This document shows, piece after piece, positions 47,303-57,600 of a stretch of 64,000 nucleotides of DNA (position 1 is the stretch's first letter; each line of letters opens with the position of its first letter). The notes below the pieces were generated by a model. It did not search any database, was not told where the DNA came from, and worked only from the letters and a program-made list of their open reading frames with translations. Source of the stretch: Lepisosteus oculatus (taxonomy: Eukaryota > Chordata > Actinopteri > Semionotiformes > Lepisosteidae). The DNA lies in contig NC_090711.1 of the NCBI RefSeq assembly GCF_040954835.1, positions 9,803,501-9,867,500 of the forward strand, read 5' to 3'. The translations under genes were made by a program, and so were the position numbers.

Positions 47303-48139
47303 TGAAATATATACAGTACTCCTACCACACACCTGTATGTGAGCTATTAGTCTTAAGCATTGCTGTGGTAATATGGGTGATATGCTTGGCCAGATATGGT
47401 ATAATTCCATGTTTTCAAATTTCTTAAAACAGGTCACAGAATTTGCATTTGTAAAAAGCATTCGAGTTCAAAGGCCAGTCTTAAAATAGAGATGCCAGCT
47501 CTAGGAACAAACTAGCTTGTGAAATTACAGCCTATTGTATAACCAAATCCCTCTGTATCTTTAGAAAGTTCAGCAGGTGGATTCGGGACATCTTTTCTGT
47601 CGACTCTTTTAAAAGATGTGTTCAGTGACCCAAATCCGATTTAAGAAATCACTTCGCAGGCTAGTTAAACATTTTTTAAATTATTTCAAACATATCTTGA
47701 AAATTATACTTTATGGAAGTCCCCCAAGACTGATTTAATCACATTTGTACTCTGGGCAAATTGATGTGGCTCAGAATTAGCACCATAGTGTTAAATGTCT
47801 TAAACCATCTGTTACATGCTCTGTACTTTCGAGTTGTCCTTCTTTGTTGTGGTTTATTTGTTGTAATTCCGGTGGAAATGAAGCTGGATCACTGACCTTT
47901 TAGACTCCCTCACCAGTCCAGCTCCCGTCCTTCCTGAATTGTGATGAACATTCACATCTGCCGCTTTTGGAGATGTACACCTGATTCTGCTGTGTAGGTC
48001 AGCGGTGGTAATGTCCTCAGACAGCCTTGGTGAGCTTGCTGATTGCATTGGGTTTGTGACATTGTCCACTTGAGTGTTTTTGCCAGCTCCAGCAGGCTCT
48101 GTGCTGCTCTGGGGATGAATGTCAATGAAGGTGCTAGGA

Positions 48140-48165
48140 GGGGGCAGGCAGGCAGGCAGGCAAGA
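48140..48165 (+). repeat. (GGCA)n short tandem repeat
   Basis: Five GGCA units in a row within gggggcaggcaggcaggcag. Confidence 0.8.
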
Positions 48166-48414
48166 GGCTCTGTTGTACAGCCGGATAATGGCATTCCAGG
48201 GATCAGCTACTGAGAAGCAGCTGCTGAGTTGCTGGAGAGAACAGCATGATTATCAGCTCTCTGAGGCCTCTGTTTCTTCAGTGAAGCAGGACTGACGGCC
48301 CAGTGAAATGTACTCCGGGGACTGAAGATAACAGCACTACCACCTAAAGTCTCCATGACCCACAACTCCACTGATGAAGTGATCTGTTTCATTCTGATGT
48401 TGACTGTGTCTTCT

Positions 48415-48535
48415 GCCAGTGTATCCTTGAGCGAGTTACTTCACTCCAGTTGTCGCTGTAAAACTGGTACAAATCTACGTCACCTTGTAGTTTCATACAG
48501 ATAGTTGTAATAATAATTGCCTCAACCATAAAGGC
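48415..48535 (+). repeat. SINE-like remnant
   Basis: gtatccttgagcgagttact then ttcactccagttgtcgctg and a 'gttgtaataataattg' tail. Similar wording to 2987-3110; degenerate. Confidence 0.4.
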
Positions 48536-49395
48536 AATAATTAGGAGGTTTCAGATCCCATCTGTTTATGAACTGCCTTTGTCTTCTGTTTTTGTTGTAA
48601 ATATATGTGCACTTGGGTAATCTTTTCCTTGTACAGATGCAAGCAATTTGGAAATAGTTGCTTAGAATAATTTTGTCTGTTCCTTTCTGGATTTTAGATA
48701 ATCCTATCCAATTCCCACAACAGTCGTTTTAATTTCCAAGTTAACTAGCTAAGATCTTTCAGTCTGGGATGTATTCAGGCTTGCTGATCTGACTTTGAAC
48801 TTTCCCAGGCAGATTTTTTTTGTAGTCCTTTAATTGAACATGAAACTCTTTACTGTGGTAGTAGACTCACATACAGTATCATTGTAACATTTCCCGTGTT
48901 GATATGAATTCCAATACACAGCAAAGCATATGGTCCAAAGTATTCTGAAGCTCTCCTGAACATTGGCAAAACCTTTCTGATGGAACAGTGATTATGAACT
49001 TCTTGTAAAACATGCCACTAGATAAAAGACTAGATAAAATCATCATCATAAAATGGCTGTTTTGTGCTATGTTAGAGTAGGATTGGCATAGTTTGACCAC
49101 CTGACCATAACATAGGAATCTGCAGTATAATGCCATTACCTGGAGAGATACAGTTCCGCTGTACCTGGGAAAGAGGCATTAGTATCCTGTGTTGATGACC
49201 ATGTCTGAGCTGTGATAATTTCCTTCTGTGGATCTGTGTCTTATTGATGAATGTTCTAGCAGGTGGAGTTATCCTAGTGATTTTGGTCACTTGATGTCCA
49301 AATGCTAATTCACTGTTCTTCTAGAAATAGGAGTGGAGACGTTTCTATAATTAAGTGTGGCCTCCAATTCTGTAAAGCTGCGGAGTAAGGGAAGG

Positions 49396-49667
49396 TAAGA
49401 TCACTTTATTAGCCCTGTACAGTTTCTTGCATTAGGAATTTGTCTTTTTGCATACCCCAGCTTGCTCTCCATGAGACACACAGACAGGGAGAGAGAAGCC
49501 TGGGGTCAGAGTGCAGGGTCAGCTATTGTACAGCACCCCTGGAGCAGTTGGGGTTAAGGGCTCAGGGGCCCAGCGAAGTAGGAGTCCTCTGCCAGCCACG
49601 GGATTTGAACCAACAACCTCCCAGCCACAGGCGCAGATCCTTAGCCACAGAGCCACCACGCCACCCC
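49396..49667 (-). mobile_element. tRNA-derived SINE
   Basis: On the minus strand the head carries an A-box-like TGGCTCTGTGGC (49655-49644) and a near-perfect B box GGTTCAAATCC (49611-49601), the internal RNA polymerase III promoter layout of a tRNA. A body of about 150 bases follows, and a tail gggctaataaagtgatctta near 49420-49397. Head, body and tail in order make this a nearly full-length SINE. Confidence 0.75.
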
Positions 49668-49904
49668 TCGAATTTAGACCATGCCTAATTTGTGCAGTCC
49701 CTCCAGAGGCTTGATTCGAGTCGCACACCCTCAGGGGGTCTTCTCACAGCTTCCTCCTGGAACACAGTCCTCTGGGAAAGGTGCCCTGGTCCCTCTCAGC
49801 ACCCTGAATCCTCTGGACAGCACAGCTGCGGGCAGAGCTCCCCAGCAGAGCCCAGGACAAGCAAGAGAACTGAAAGCCAGGAGCAGGAAGGGCTCTGCTG
49901 GGTG

Positions 49905-50025
49905 GCTGGACACCGGGACACTGGACACTGAAAGGCTGGACAATGGGACAGTGGATGCTGGGATGCTGGGATGCTGGAAGGCCGGACGCCGGGACGCTGG
50001 GACGCCGGGATGCTGGCACTGGAGG
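49905..50025 (+). repeat. GC-rich minisatellite, 9-10 base unit
   Basis: Imperfect tandem units of the form gggatgctg / gggacgctg / ggctggaca, about a dozen copies. Open frames on both strands here are by-products of the repeat. Confidence 0.8.
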
Positions 50026-50192
50026 TGAAGTGTTGCAAACATCAATGCCGGATCGCCGAGGAGAGATAGAGCAGGGTTTAAATACCCAGAACACTTGCTT
50101 CAGCCAGAGCCCTCACTACAAGACCAGGTGCTTCACATAAGCTGTCTCCTCGGCGATCAGGAGGGAGCGGAGGCGTGGCCACTGCAGTTGCG

Positions 50193-50211
50193 ACCCGCCC
50201 CCTCGTGGACT
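50193..50211 (-). promoter_or_regulatory. CTCF-like motif
   Basis: Minus strand reads GTCCACGAGGGGGCGGG, matching the CTCF core CCACNAGGGGGCG at every fixed position. Motif only. Confidence 0.5.
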
Positions 50212-52280
50212 GCTGTGAAGCCACTGGACAACAGGGGGGCGAGAGGAACACCGAATACATATCAGCCTTCCTGCAGGAGAAGGGTCTGAGTCTATATCTG
50301 AATGAAAATAATCATACAATCTTTTCTTTTGATAAAAGTCCGTGATTCTGAGTAGATTGGACACAAAGTAATGCCTGGTTTCCTCCTGTGTTCATATTGC
50401 TAGCATGTATTTTTATTTTCCCCTTATCTCAATTTTGAATTAATCATGGATAGCCATGTCCCTTACTTACTGCAGTAGATATTTATGCACTAAAAGAGGA
50501 GACAGTTTATCTGTATGGAGCTAAGCTATTATTATATCTTGGGGTTGCAGTGAAGAATGAACAATGTTCTCCCTGCACATACAGTACAGTATGAAGAAAC
50601 ACATTTATATTTCTAGATTTGTGGGATCTGCCCGTTGATTCTTGTTCTATTTTTAGTTCTTGTTTCCGTTCTCACCTGGAAATTAAACTCCACACAGGGT
50701 GGAAATAGGCCTGGAAAGAAGAGCTTTGGCACTTTTATTTTTACAAAGCTATGACTTGGTCTAGAAACAGATGTCCCCACATCATGTCTTGTATGTGGAC
50801 ATTTTATCCTCACATTGATGGTACATAGTAACATAACATAGATAGCATACTGTAAAGTACTGTACAAATATCATCGTTACTTAATATTTGCTCCTCCAAA
50901 AATAATAAATTATAAGTCTTATTATCCCTATAGCTCTATAATGTGTTTGTGAAGGAACTACTGCTTTGATTAGACATATCTTGAGCTGACTGAAACCACA
51001 CAGCCCTACAGCCCTGCAGTCTCTCCTGTTTTACTCTAGGGATGGGATGATCCAATAGCACCAGTGCTATTTCCAGTGTTGTGGCTGCCTGTGACGTGAG
51101 CAACTGTATGGCATTCATTTGTACCAGCATTCAGAATTCAGAAAATTGTAAGAGTGTTACAAGTACTGTACCTTTCAGTTTGTTTGTTTCAGTGTCTCTG
51201 TGTGCAGGTTAAACATTCCATTTTGATTTTGGAACAGTTTGATTTGGTTTAATGTGGTAAATACCGCCCAGCAGTCTGTGCTCTACATGTTTTGCTGCAT
51301 GATGAAGGCTTTTCTTGCTCCCCTGTGCTTTTCATCCTTATTTAAAAGTTCCTGGTGCTATATCCCCTTCTGACACCTGGCGTGTGATCTCTCTCCCAAG
51401 CTGCTGGACTCTGTTTTTCTACAGTCGGACCAGAATGTAGTTAGAATTTTTATTTAGGGCTTTAGGATTTCCAGTCGCAAAACCGTACGAGACCGTACTT
51501 CTGCCTTACAGTTATTTGAACCGAAAATTAGCTTCAGCTCATCTTTTCAGTATCCTTCTTCTATCTCATTCTTCTCATTAATTGCAGGCTGACAGAAACA
51601 TATACAGTAGTCAGGTTGCACTTGAGTGGGGTTCTGCATGTGCTACAGTAACCAAAGGGAAGAGGCTTAAAAAGCATTTTTCACTTTGTCAGGGTAACTG
51701 ATAAGCCTGTAACTGCATAGCAGGTTCAGCCGATTGAGGAGGCTGGAGTCTGCTCTATACGAGTCAATCACAAGTGCAGGATAGAATAGGTCAAGCCTGG
51801 TGCTTTGTTTTGGATAGATTTCCACGGACAGGCTTATGAAGTTGTCATATGGTTGGGCATCAATCTGTTTCCTGCTTCATCTGTGCAGAGTGTACAAGGG
51901 CCCTGCTGCTGTTAGAGTCTGAACTGGACTGAGGTGCCCTAGAGAAGCTCTGGAGAAGGACTGTGCTCTTGCCTTAGTGGGCTCTCCTACAGTGGTGGTG
52001 CTAGGGGAGGCTGGAGCAAGGGCATTCCTGCACTGTTCTCTTCCTGTACTTGCCAGGACTGCCAAGTGTAAGAGGATGACAAAGGGGATTGGTGGCTTAA
52101 CTGCTCACAATCTGGTCTGTCAGTATTGTCAGGCAGTTCCTGGAGCTGCACATAGTGAGTAATTCATTGTTCCCCACATGTCTGCATTTACTGCATTTCT
52201 ATTGGGCGACATACTGGTGCTTGCTCGTGAGAAAGAAGGACCATTACCAACAACAATGCAAAAACAGCAACAACAAAAAT
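50212..52280. other. Nothing recognised
   Basis: AT-rich to mixed DNA without long frames, assignable exons or clear repeats. Confidence 0.45.
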
Positions 52281-52284
52281 CCAT

Positions 52285-52770
52285 TATTTACAGGTATTGG
52301 TTCACAGGTAAAGGGGATTCTCTGCAGCCCCCACCTGGATGATGTGACAGCAGCCAGAGTGCGCCAGAACGCTCAACACACACCAGCTACTAGTGAGGAG
52401 GAGAGCAGAGCGATGAACCCAGTCCAGAGATGGGGATTATTAGGAGGCCATGATTGGTAAAGGCCAGGGGGAAATTTGGCTAGGACCCCTTCTCTTTTTT
52501 AGGTTTTTGCCCTGAGATTTTTAATGACCACAGAGAGTCAGGGCCTCGGTCTTATGTCTCATCCAAAGGACGGCGCCTTTTTACAGTACAGTGTCCCTGT
52601 AACTATGCTGGGGCATTAGGACCCACACAGACTGCAGGGTGAGCGCCCCCTACTGACCCCCGTAACACCTCTTCCATCAGTGACCTTAGCTTTCCCAGGA
52701 GGTCTCCCATCCAGGTACTGGACACCTGCTGAGCGTCAGTGGGCTGTCAGCTATGAGTTGCAGGGTGACC
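52285..52770 (-). mobile_element. 5S-rRNA-derived SINE (SINE3 type), nearly full length
   Basis: The right end, 52690-52770, reads TTCCCAGGAGGTCTCCCATC then CAGGTACT, the reverse complement of the 3' half of 5S rRNA (GTACTTGGATGGGAGACC). The body (cctcggtcttatgtctcatc, gcgccccctactgaccc) and tail continue leftwards. So the element is on the minus strand with a 5S-like pol III head. Truncated relatives are at 27502-27745 and 10292-10336. Confidence 0.75.
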
Positions 52771-53938
52771 TTTAGTGTAGTTTCCATAAGCGCATCGTAA
52801 ATACAGCCCTTGTGTCTTTCCAGCAGAATTGGGCATTGCACGATGTAAATATCAACATGAGCCTGTAGACAGCAAAATGAAGCTTTAATTATACGAAAAT
52901 GATTAAAATCCTTTTTTAGATGTGCAGTTAACCTGCAGTTTAAAAGATCTGTCTTACAAGGCTGGGTGGAAACCGGAGATTCTCTTAGTTTGCACTTGGT
53001 TAGATACATTTTCAGAAATCCTTCTTACGGAGAGAAATACAAGTTGGCTCCATGTGGAGAAATGGCTTGGAGGGTCAGTGGCCTTTAAAGAAAAAAAAAT
53101 TAGATTTGTTGTCCAACACCCTGCATTCTTGTGTTTGACTTCTTCCATAAAAAATACATACACACATAAAGCATAACAAAAATCACATATAGCTGCATAA
53201 AATCACAACAACAGTTCATTACTGGTAAATAAATAAATTGGAAGTTGGGGGGGAATACATTTAATTACCTTTTTTAAGCAGTTTTATTGCTCAGAGGACA
53301 AAGGACTTATTATATTCCTTTGAATTTGTGAGCTTTCTCTCATTGTATATGTGCCTCTCTGTGTGGGTTGTCTTTTGGAAAATAAAAAAAAAAGGTTAAA
53401 AAATACTGCTTATATCATCTGTTCCTTCCAGCTCAGTTACAGAATTAAAGATATTATCTCCCTTGGAAACCTTTCCTAAGCCATTGCATTTAAAGTTACA
53501 AACCCACGTGAAAACACAGTAATTCTCTTTTAAAAGCAATTCATAGACCACTAAGGCAAATACTTCACTTTCCCACGCTTAAGTTTGCTTACATGTTTTT
53601 AAATCGGAAATGCTCGATGTCTTGGCAAAAACGTACAGCATAAATCAAGCAGAGTTCACTTCAGGTCGATGGGTTTGCATTCTTTCTAGAAATGCCATGC
53701 TGGGCGATTGCCACTGATACTCATTCGCTGGCATCGCAGTGCCAGCGAGAGGCGCGACACTGAGCATTCATCTGGCGTTACCCTGTACCGTGCCTGAGTT
53801 GTAGCTCAGGGCGAAGTGAGTTATATAGAAATTCTTCCAAACTGCCAATGGGAACGTAAAAAACCCAACAGCTGGTAACATTTTTTTTAATAGTATATGA
53901 ATTAAAATCATATACTATATACATATACAACACCTTAC

Positions 53939-54016
53939 ACCCGAAGAAGGCTCCACAGCCGAAAAGTTGTTTTCTTTTTTCTCTTATTAGCATGGAATAA
54001 ACCGATTACTTGTTCC
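53939..54016 (+). mobile_element. Penelope-like tail fragment, second copy
   Basis: CCGAAGAAGGCTCCACAGCC then GAAAAGTTGTTTTC and GCATGGAATAAACC, GATTACTTGTTCC. Same block as in the foldback element at 21633-21767. Here the hairpin stem GGCT/AGCC is fully paired. A perfect 10-base inverted repeat (tagtatatga/tcatatacta, 53891-53917) lies just upstream. Confidence 0.5.
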
Positions 54017-54542
54017 TATGAATAACATCTTTTGTTTCACTTAGTACAATCGGTAGCATTCCTTCAGGACCTGCAGATTTCTTGAGTGCCTCTTCTATGC
54101 TATACTCTGCTATTCTATGCTACACTATGTAACATAGAACTTTCCTTCCTCATCCTCAGCCATGTTGTTAATTTCTTTTTCGATATGTAGCTGAGTGAAT
54201 TATCTAGTTAGTGCATTATAGTGAGGCATTTTCCTTTCATCATCTAAATTTTTTTCTTCATCCCCTTCATCCCCAGTGTCCTGAGACACTTTCGTCCATG
54301 TTCCATCATTCTTCTTCTGTTGTTATACGAAGAACTACTACTACAATATTCCTTTTCAGTCATTCTTTGTCTTTCTGATATGTCATAATGATGTGTCGGC
54401 TTTATAAGTGTGAGGAGGGTTGGCACATCGGACCAGTCAAGGCTGTGAATTGAAGAAATCATTTGAACAAGGTCTACGTATTGTGCACAATACATGGCCG
54501 ACTATAAACGGATGGAATTTAAGAAGGAAAATTAAGTGGAGA

Positions 54543-54862
54543 AGAGGGGTGACAGTGGAGCAGTGGTTAGCATTGCTGTGGCCCTGCTTTCAGTTCCTGG
54601 GGTGCTATCTGTATGGAGTTTGTCCTCCCCATGTTTGTGTGAATTTCCTCTGGGTGCTCCGGTTTCCTCCCACGGTCCAGAGACTAACTGGTTAATTGAC
54701 CTCCGGTAAACCTGGCCCCAGGTGCGAGTGTTTGTGTCTGTGTGTGCCTTGTCCTATCCAGGCTATATCCTACTTTGCAGCGGTTGCTGGCCTGGGATAG
54801 GCTCCAGCTTCCCCGTGACCCTTAATTGGATTAAGCGATTAAAAAATTGATGTATGGATAAA
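54543..54862 (-). repeat. Interspersed fish repeat, copy 6 (reverse, long)
   Basis: Reverse-oriented blocks: tatggagtttgtcctcccca, ccggtttcctcccacggtcc, gggataggctccagcttccc. The most complete copy in the window. Confidence 0.8.
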
Positions 54863-55887
54863 AGTAAAGAAAAGAGCGATACAATCATATACTGAAACAA
54901 AAAGTAGTATATGCATTGGATACTGTAACTAAATATATCTTAATATGTCACGAATCTTCAGCATTCTAATTGTTATGTCATTTTAAGCTGAGATGGATGT
55001 TTGAACAGGCCCTGGAGATGTCAGTACTGAGAACACAGTATAGTTATCATTACCACTGAAGCACGGTCGCAGTCCTCAAATGGTAAAAGCACTCGCTATG
55101 AAATTCTCTACAAACAATCGCACTATTGTCACTCAGACGGCATGCAGAGACGCAGTTCATCAACAACAGTGGGAGCTCCATTCCCATCTGTTAAAGACGT
55201 CTCTATCTTCTGCTTTTTCCCACAACGTCAGATCTTTGTACTTACATAAGCTGTTCTACTCAGTAGAAGCAAATGGGACTCTCTTTTTTTGGCTGCTGGA
55301 TCCATTTCAGGTTTTGTAGGTTGTAAAGTATTGTTCAGATTGTACCTGCCGGAATTCTGCATTGTGTTTTCTGTCCATCTTCAGCCTGGATCAAATGTGA
55401 TGTTTGAATTCGCCTCTGTATCAGGATTGGATTGTTCATAATCCAAAGCAAAGTCTTTCATTTTGAAACCGATGTAGCTTAAATTTGACAATAAAAGTAA
55501 TGTCTTTGTTGAAAGAATGCAAACGTGTTATTATTAGAAGCATTATAAGCTTGCTAATAAGTTAGCAAAATGGACAAAGAAATATCTGGCACATTTAATC
55601 TTGCGTTTTCTTTAAAGGCACTAAAAATCTAATTTTATGTAACAATTAAGTCACACATCATCTATAATTGGAAACATTGTTTTGTAGCTGAGGCATCATG
55701 GAACAGAAGTACTTGCTCACTAAACAGAGCCAAATAAGAGCTTGTTTATTATTACAGTTTATTTCTGACCGACTTAGTGGCAACTTCTGGCATCTCTTGT
55801 TTGGAGATGGGTTGAAAAGAGAGCACAGAATTCTGGATATGACAGAAAGCGATGTAACATTATTTTAACCCCGCATGTAATAAAGTG

Positions 55888-56195
55888 ATGCACCGTGGCC
55901 CGGGTAGCTGTCTGTGTGGAGTTTGTATGTTCTCTTTGTATTAACATGGGTTTCTTCTCATTGCTCCTGTTTTGTTCCACAGTCCAGAGACTCACTGGTG
56001 GTTCATTAGCTTCTGGGAAATTGTCCTTGCTGTGTGTCTGTGTGTGTTTGTGTCTTCCTCTGACCTGTGATGGACTGGCAACCTGTACAGGGTGTACCCT
56101 GCTTTGCGCCCGCTGCTTGCCAAGATAGGTACTGGCTCCCTCTGAATTGACCACGAACTGGGAGAAGTGGTTAGAAAATGGATGTAAGGAATTTT
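55888..56195 (-). repeat. Interspersed fish repeat, copy 7 (reverse, long)
   Basis: Blocks gtgtggagtttgtatgttct, ttccacagtccagagactca, gtgatggactggcaacctgt and gaaaatggatgtaagg, in reverse family order. Confidence 0.8.
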
Positions 56196-56573
56196 CCATT
56201 TCATTCTAATAAAAGGCCTCTGGTTTGAAATATCCAGAACCTAAAATTGGATTAAATTGTTAATGAACTTGAAGGCTAATTAGCTTCTCTCTATACACTG
56301 CGTGTAGTTTATGCTTTATTAACCAAAATATCCATTTTAAAGGTGTTGCAAAAAGGCTTGTAGATCATACTGTGGGACACAGAGACACTGTACATATATA
56401 GGTTCTGTTATTGCAGTGCTTCTGAAAATATGTGTCCAGGTTGAGGAGCAGGAACTGCAGTGTGCTGACAACTGTACTGCCTTTAACACTCTTCAGAATC
56501 TAAGCATAGTTGAGCGTGTGAAGTGATTTAGGGAGCTCCGAAGACACTGTTTGTTGTTTGTAGTGACGTTTGT

Positions 56574-56592
56574 GGACCAGTAGGTGGCAGTC
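56574..56592 (+). promoter_or_regulatory. CTCF-like motif
   Basis: GGACCAGTAGGTGGCAGTC contains CCAGTAGGTGGCAG, a full match to the CTCF core CCASYAGRKGGCRS. Motif only. Confidence 0.5.
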
Positions 56593-57359
56593 CTCCTTCT
56601 GGATGAGAAATTCCAGCCCACTACCTCCATAATGTCACATACTGTAGCTGTGGAAGGTGCCATCTTTCAGTCGTAATTCTGCAAAATAAATGTGCTAATA
56701 GCATAAGCAGCGCTAATCTGTATTTTAGTCATTTTTAAGTGTAAATGAATGTAAAGGACAATGCAGATCTTCCAGGAAATTAATCAATAAGGATTTTCAT
56801 TCCTAAGTGCTTGATGAATCCAGGTGGTGGGCCTGCCAAATGCTGCTGGTGGCTGTGATTGTATAAGGGCTTCTCAGAGTGTGAAAGGTTCTGCTCCCGT
56901 TTGCAAGAATTTCCCTGCCTGTGTTCCAGTGTCATTACTGTATGTGTCAGTTTGGACCTTAACTCAGTTTCCTGCCCCTTCCTGTCTCTTTTTTTCAGCA
57001 AACGTCTGATTTATTGACACAAAGCAGCCATCCCAGCTGTGTGCTTTTTAATTGATGCCTTTTTCCTACCCCTGGAATCCTGGCTTGATCACTGAACATT
57101 TCTGTTTGCGTTATAGAAGGTCGCCATTAAGCCTTTTCCCAACCTTATTCAAGAGTCTTTGATGCATAACCGTGGCCACATAATAGCAGGATATATTAAT
57201 TCAGTAATTTCCTTTTTTTTCTTGCTTGCTGGAAATACATTTAGTATTTCCCTTTAGGGGAAGGTTCCATAATGCTAGACCCCTGGACCTTCATTTTGAT
57301 TAATGCGTATTTCTTTGTGTTAGATACAAGTCATTAATAACTATACATTATTCATTGCT

Positions 57360-57600
57360 GCTTCATCTTCTAGAAGCCTGAGGTAGCGCACACAGGGCAC
57401 GAGGCATGACCCGTATCTCACACACACACACACACACACACAGTCACAGGAACAAATTAAAGGGGTCAACCACCTTGCCTTGTCCCTGGAGGATGGGAGG
57501 AAAGTGGAGAACCTGGAGAAAAGTACACAGACGCAGAGACTAGAGGACATACAGATTCCACACAGAAGTCTGGACACCGAAGGCAACCAGCAGAGTGACA
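57360..57600 (+). repeat. Interspersed fish repeat, copy 8, with (CA)n microsatellite
   Basis: Blocks ggatgggaggaaagtggaga and catacagattccacacagaa match the 3' half of the family. A run of about 12 CA units lies at 57418-57442, inside the copy where the family has a short CA-rich stretch. Confidence 0.65.

Noticed and set aside
49681-50094. Overlapping frames of about 100 codons on both strands
   Set aside because: Produced by the minisatellite, which stays open in several frames because its unit lacks stops.
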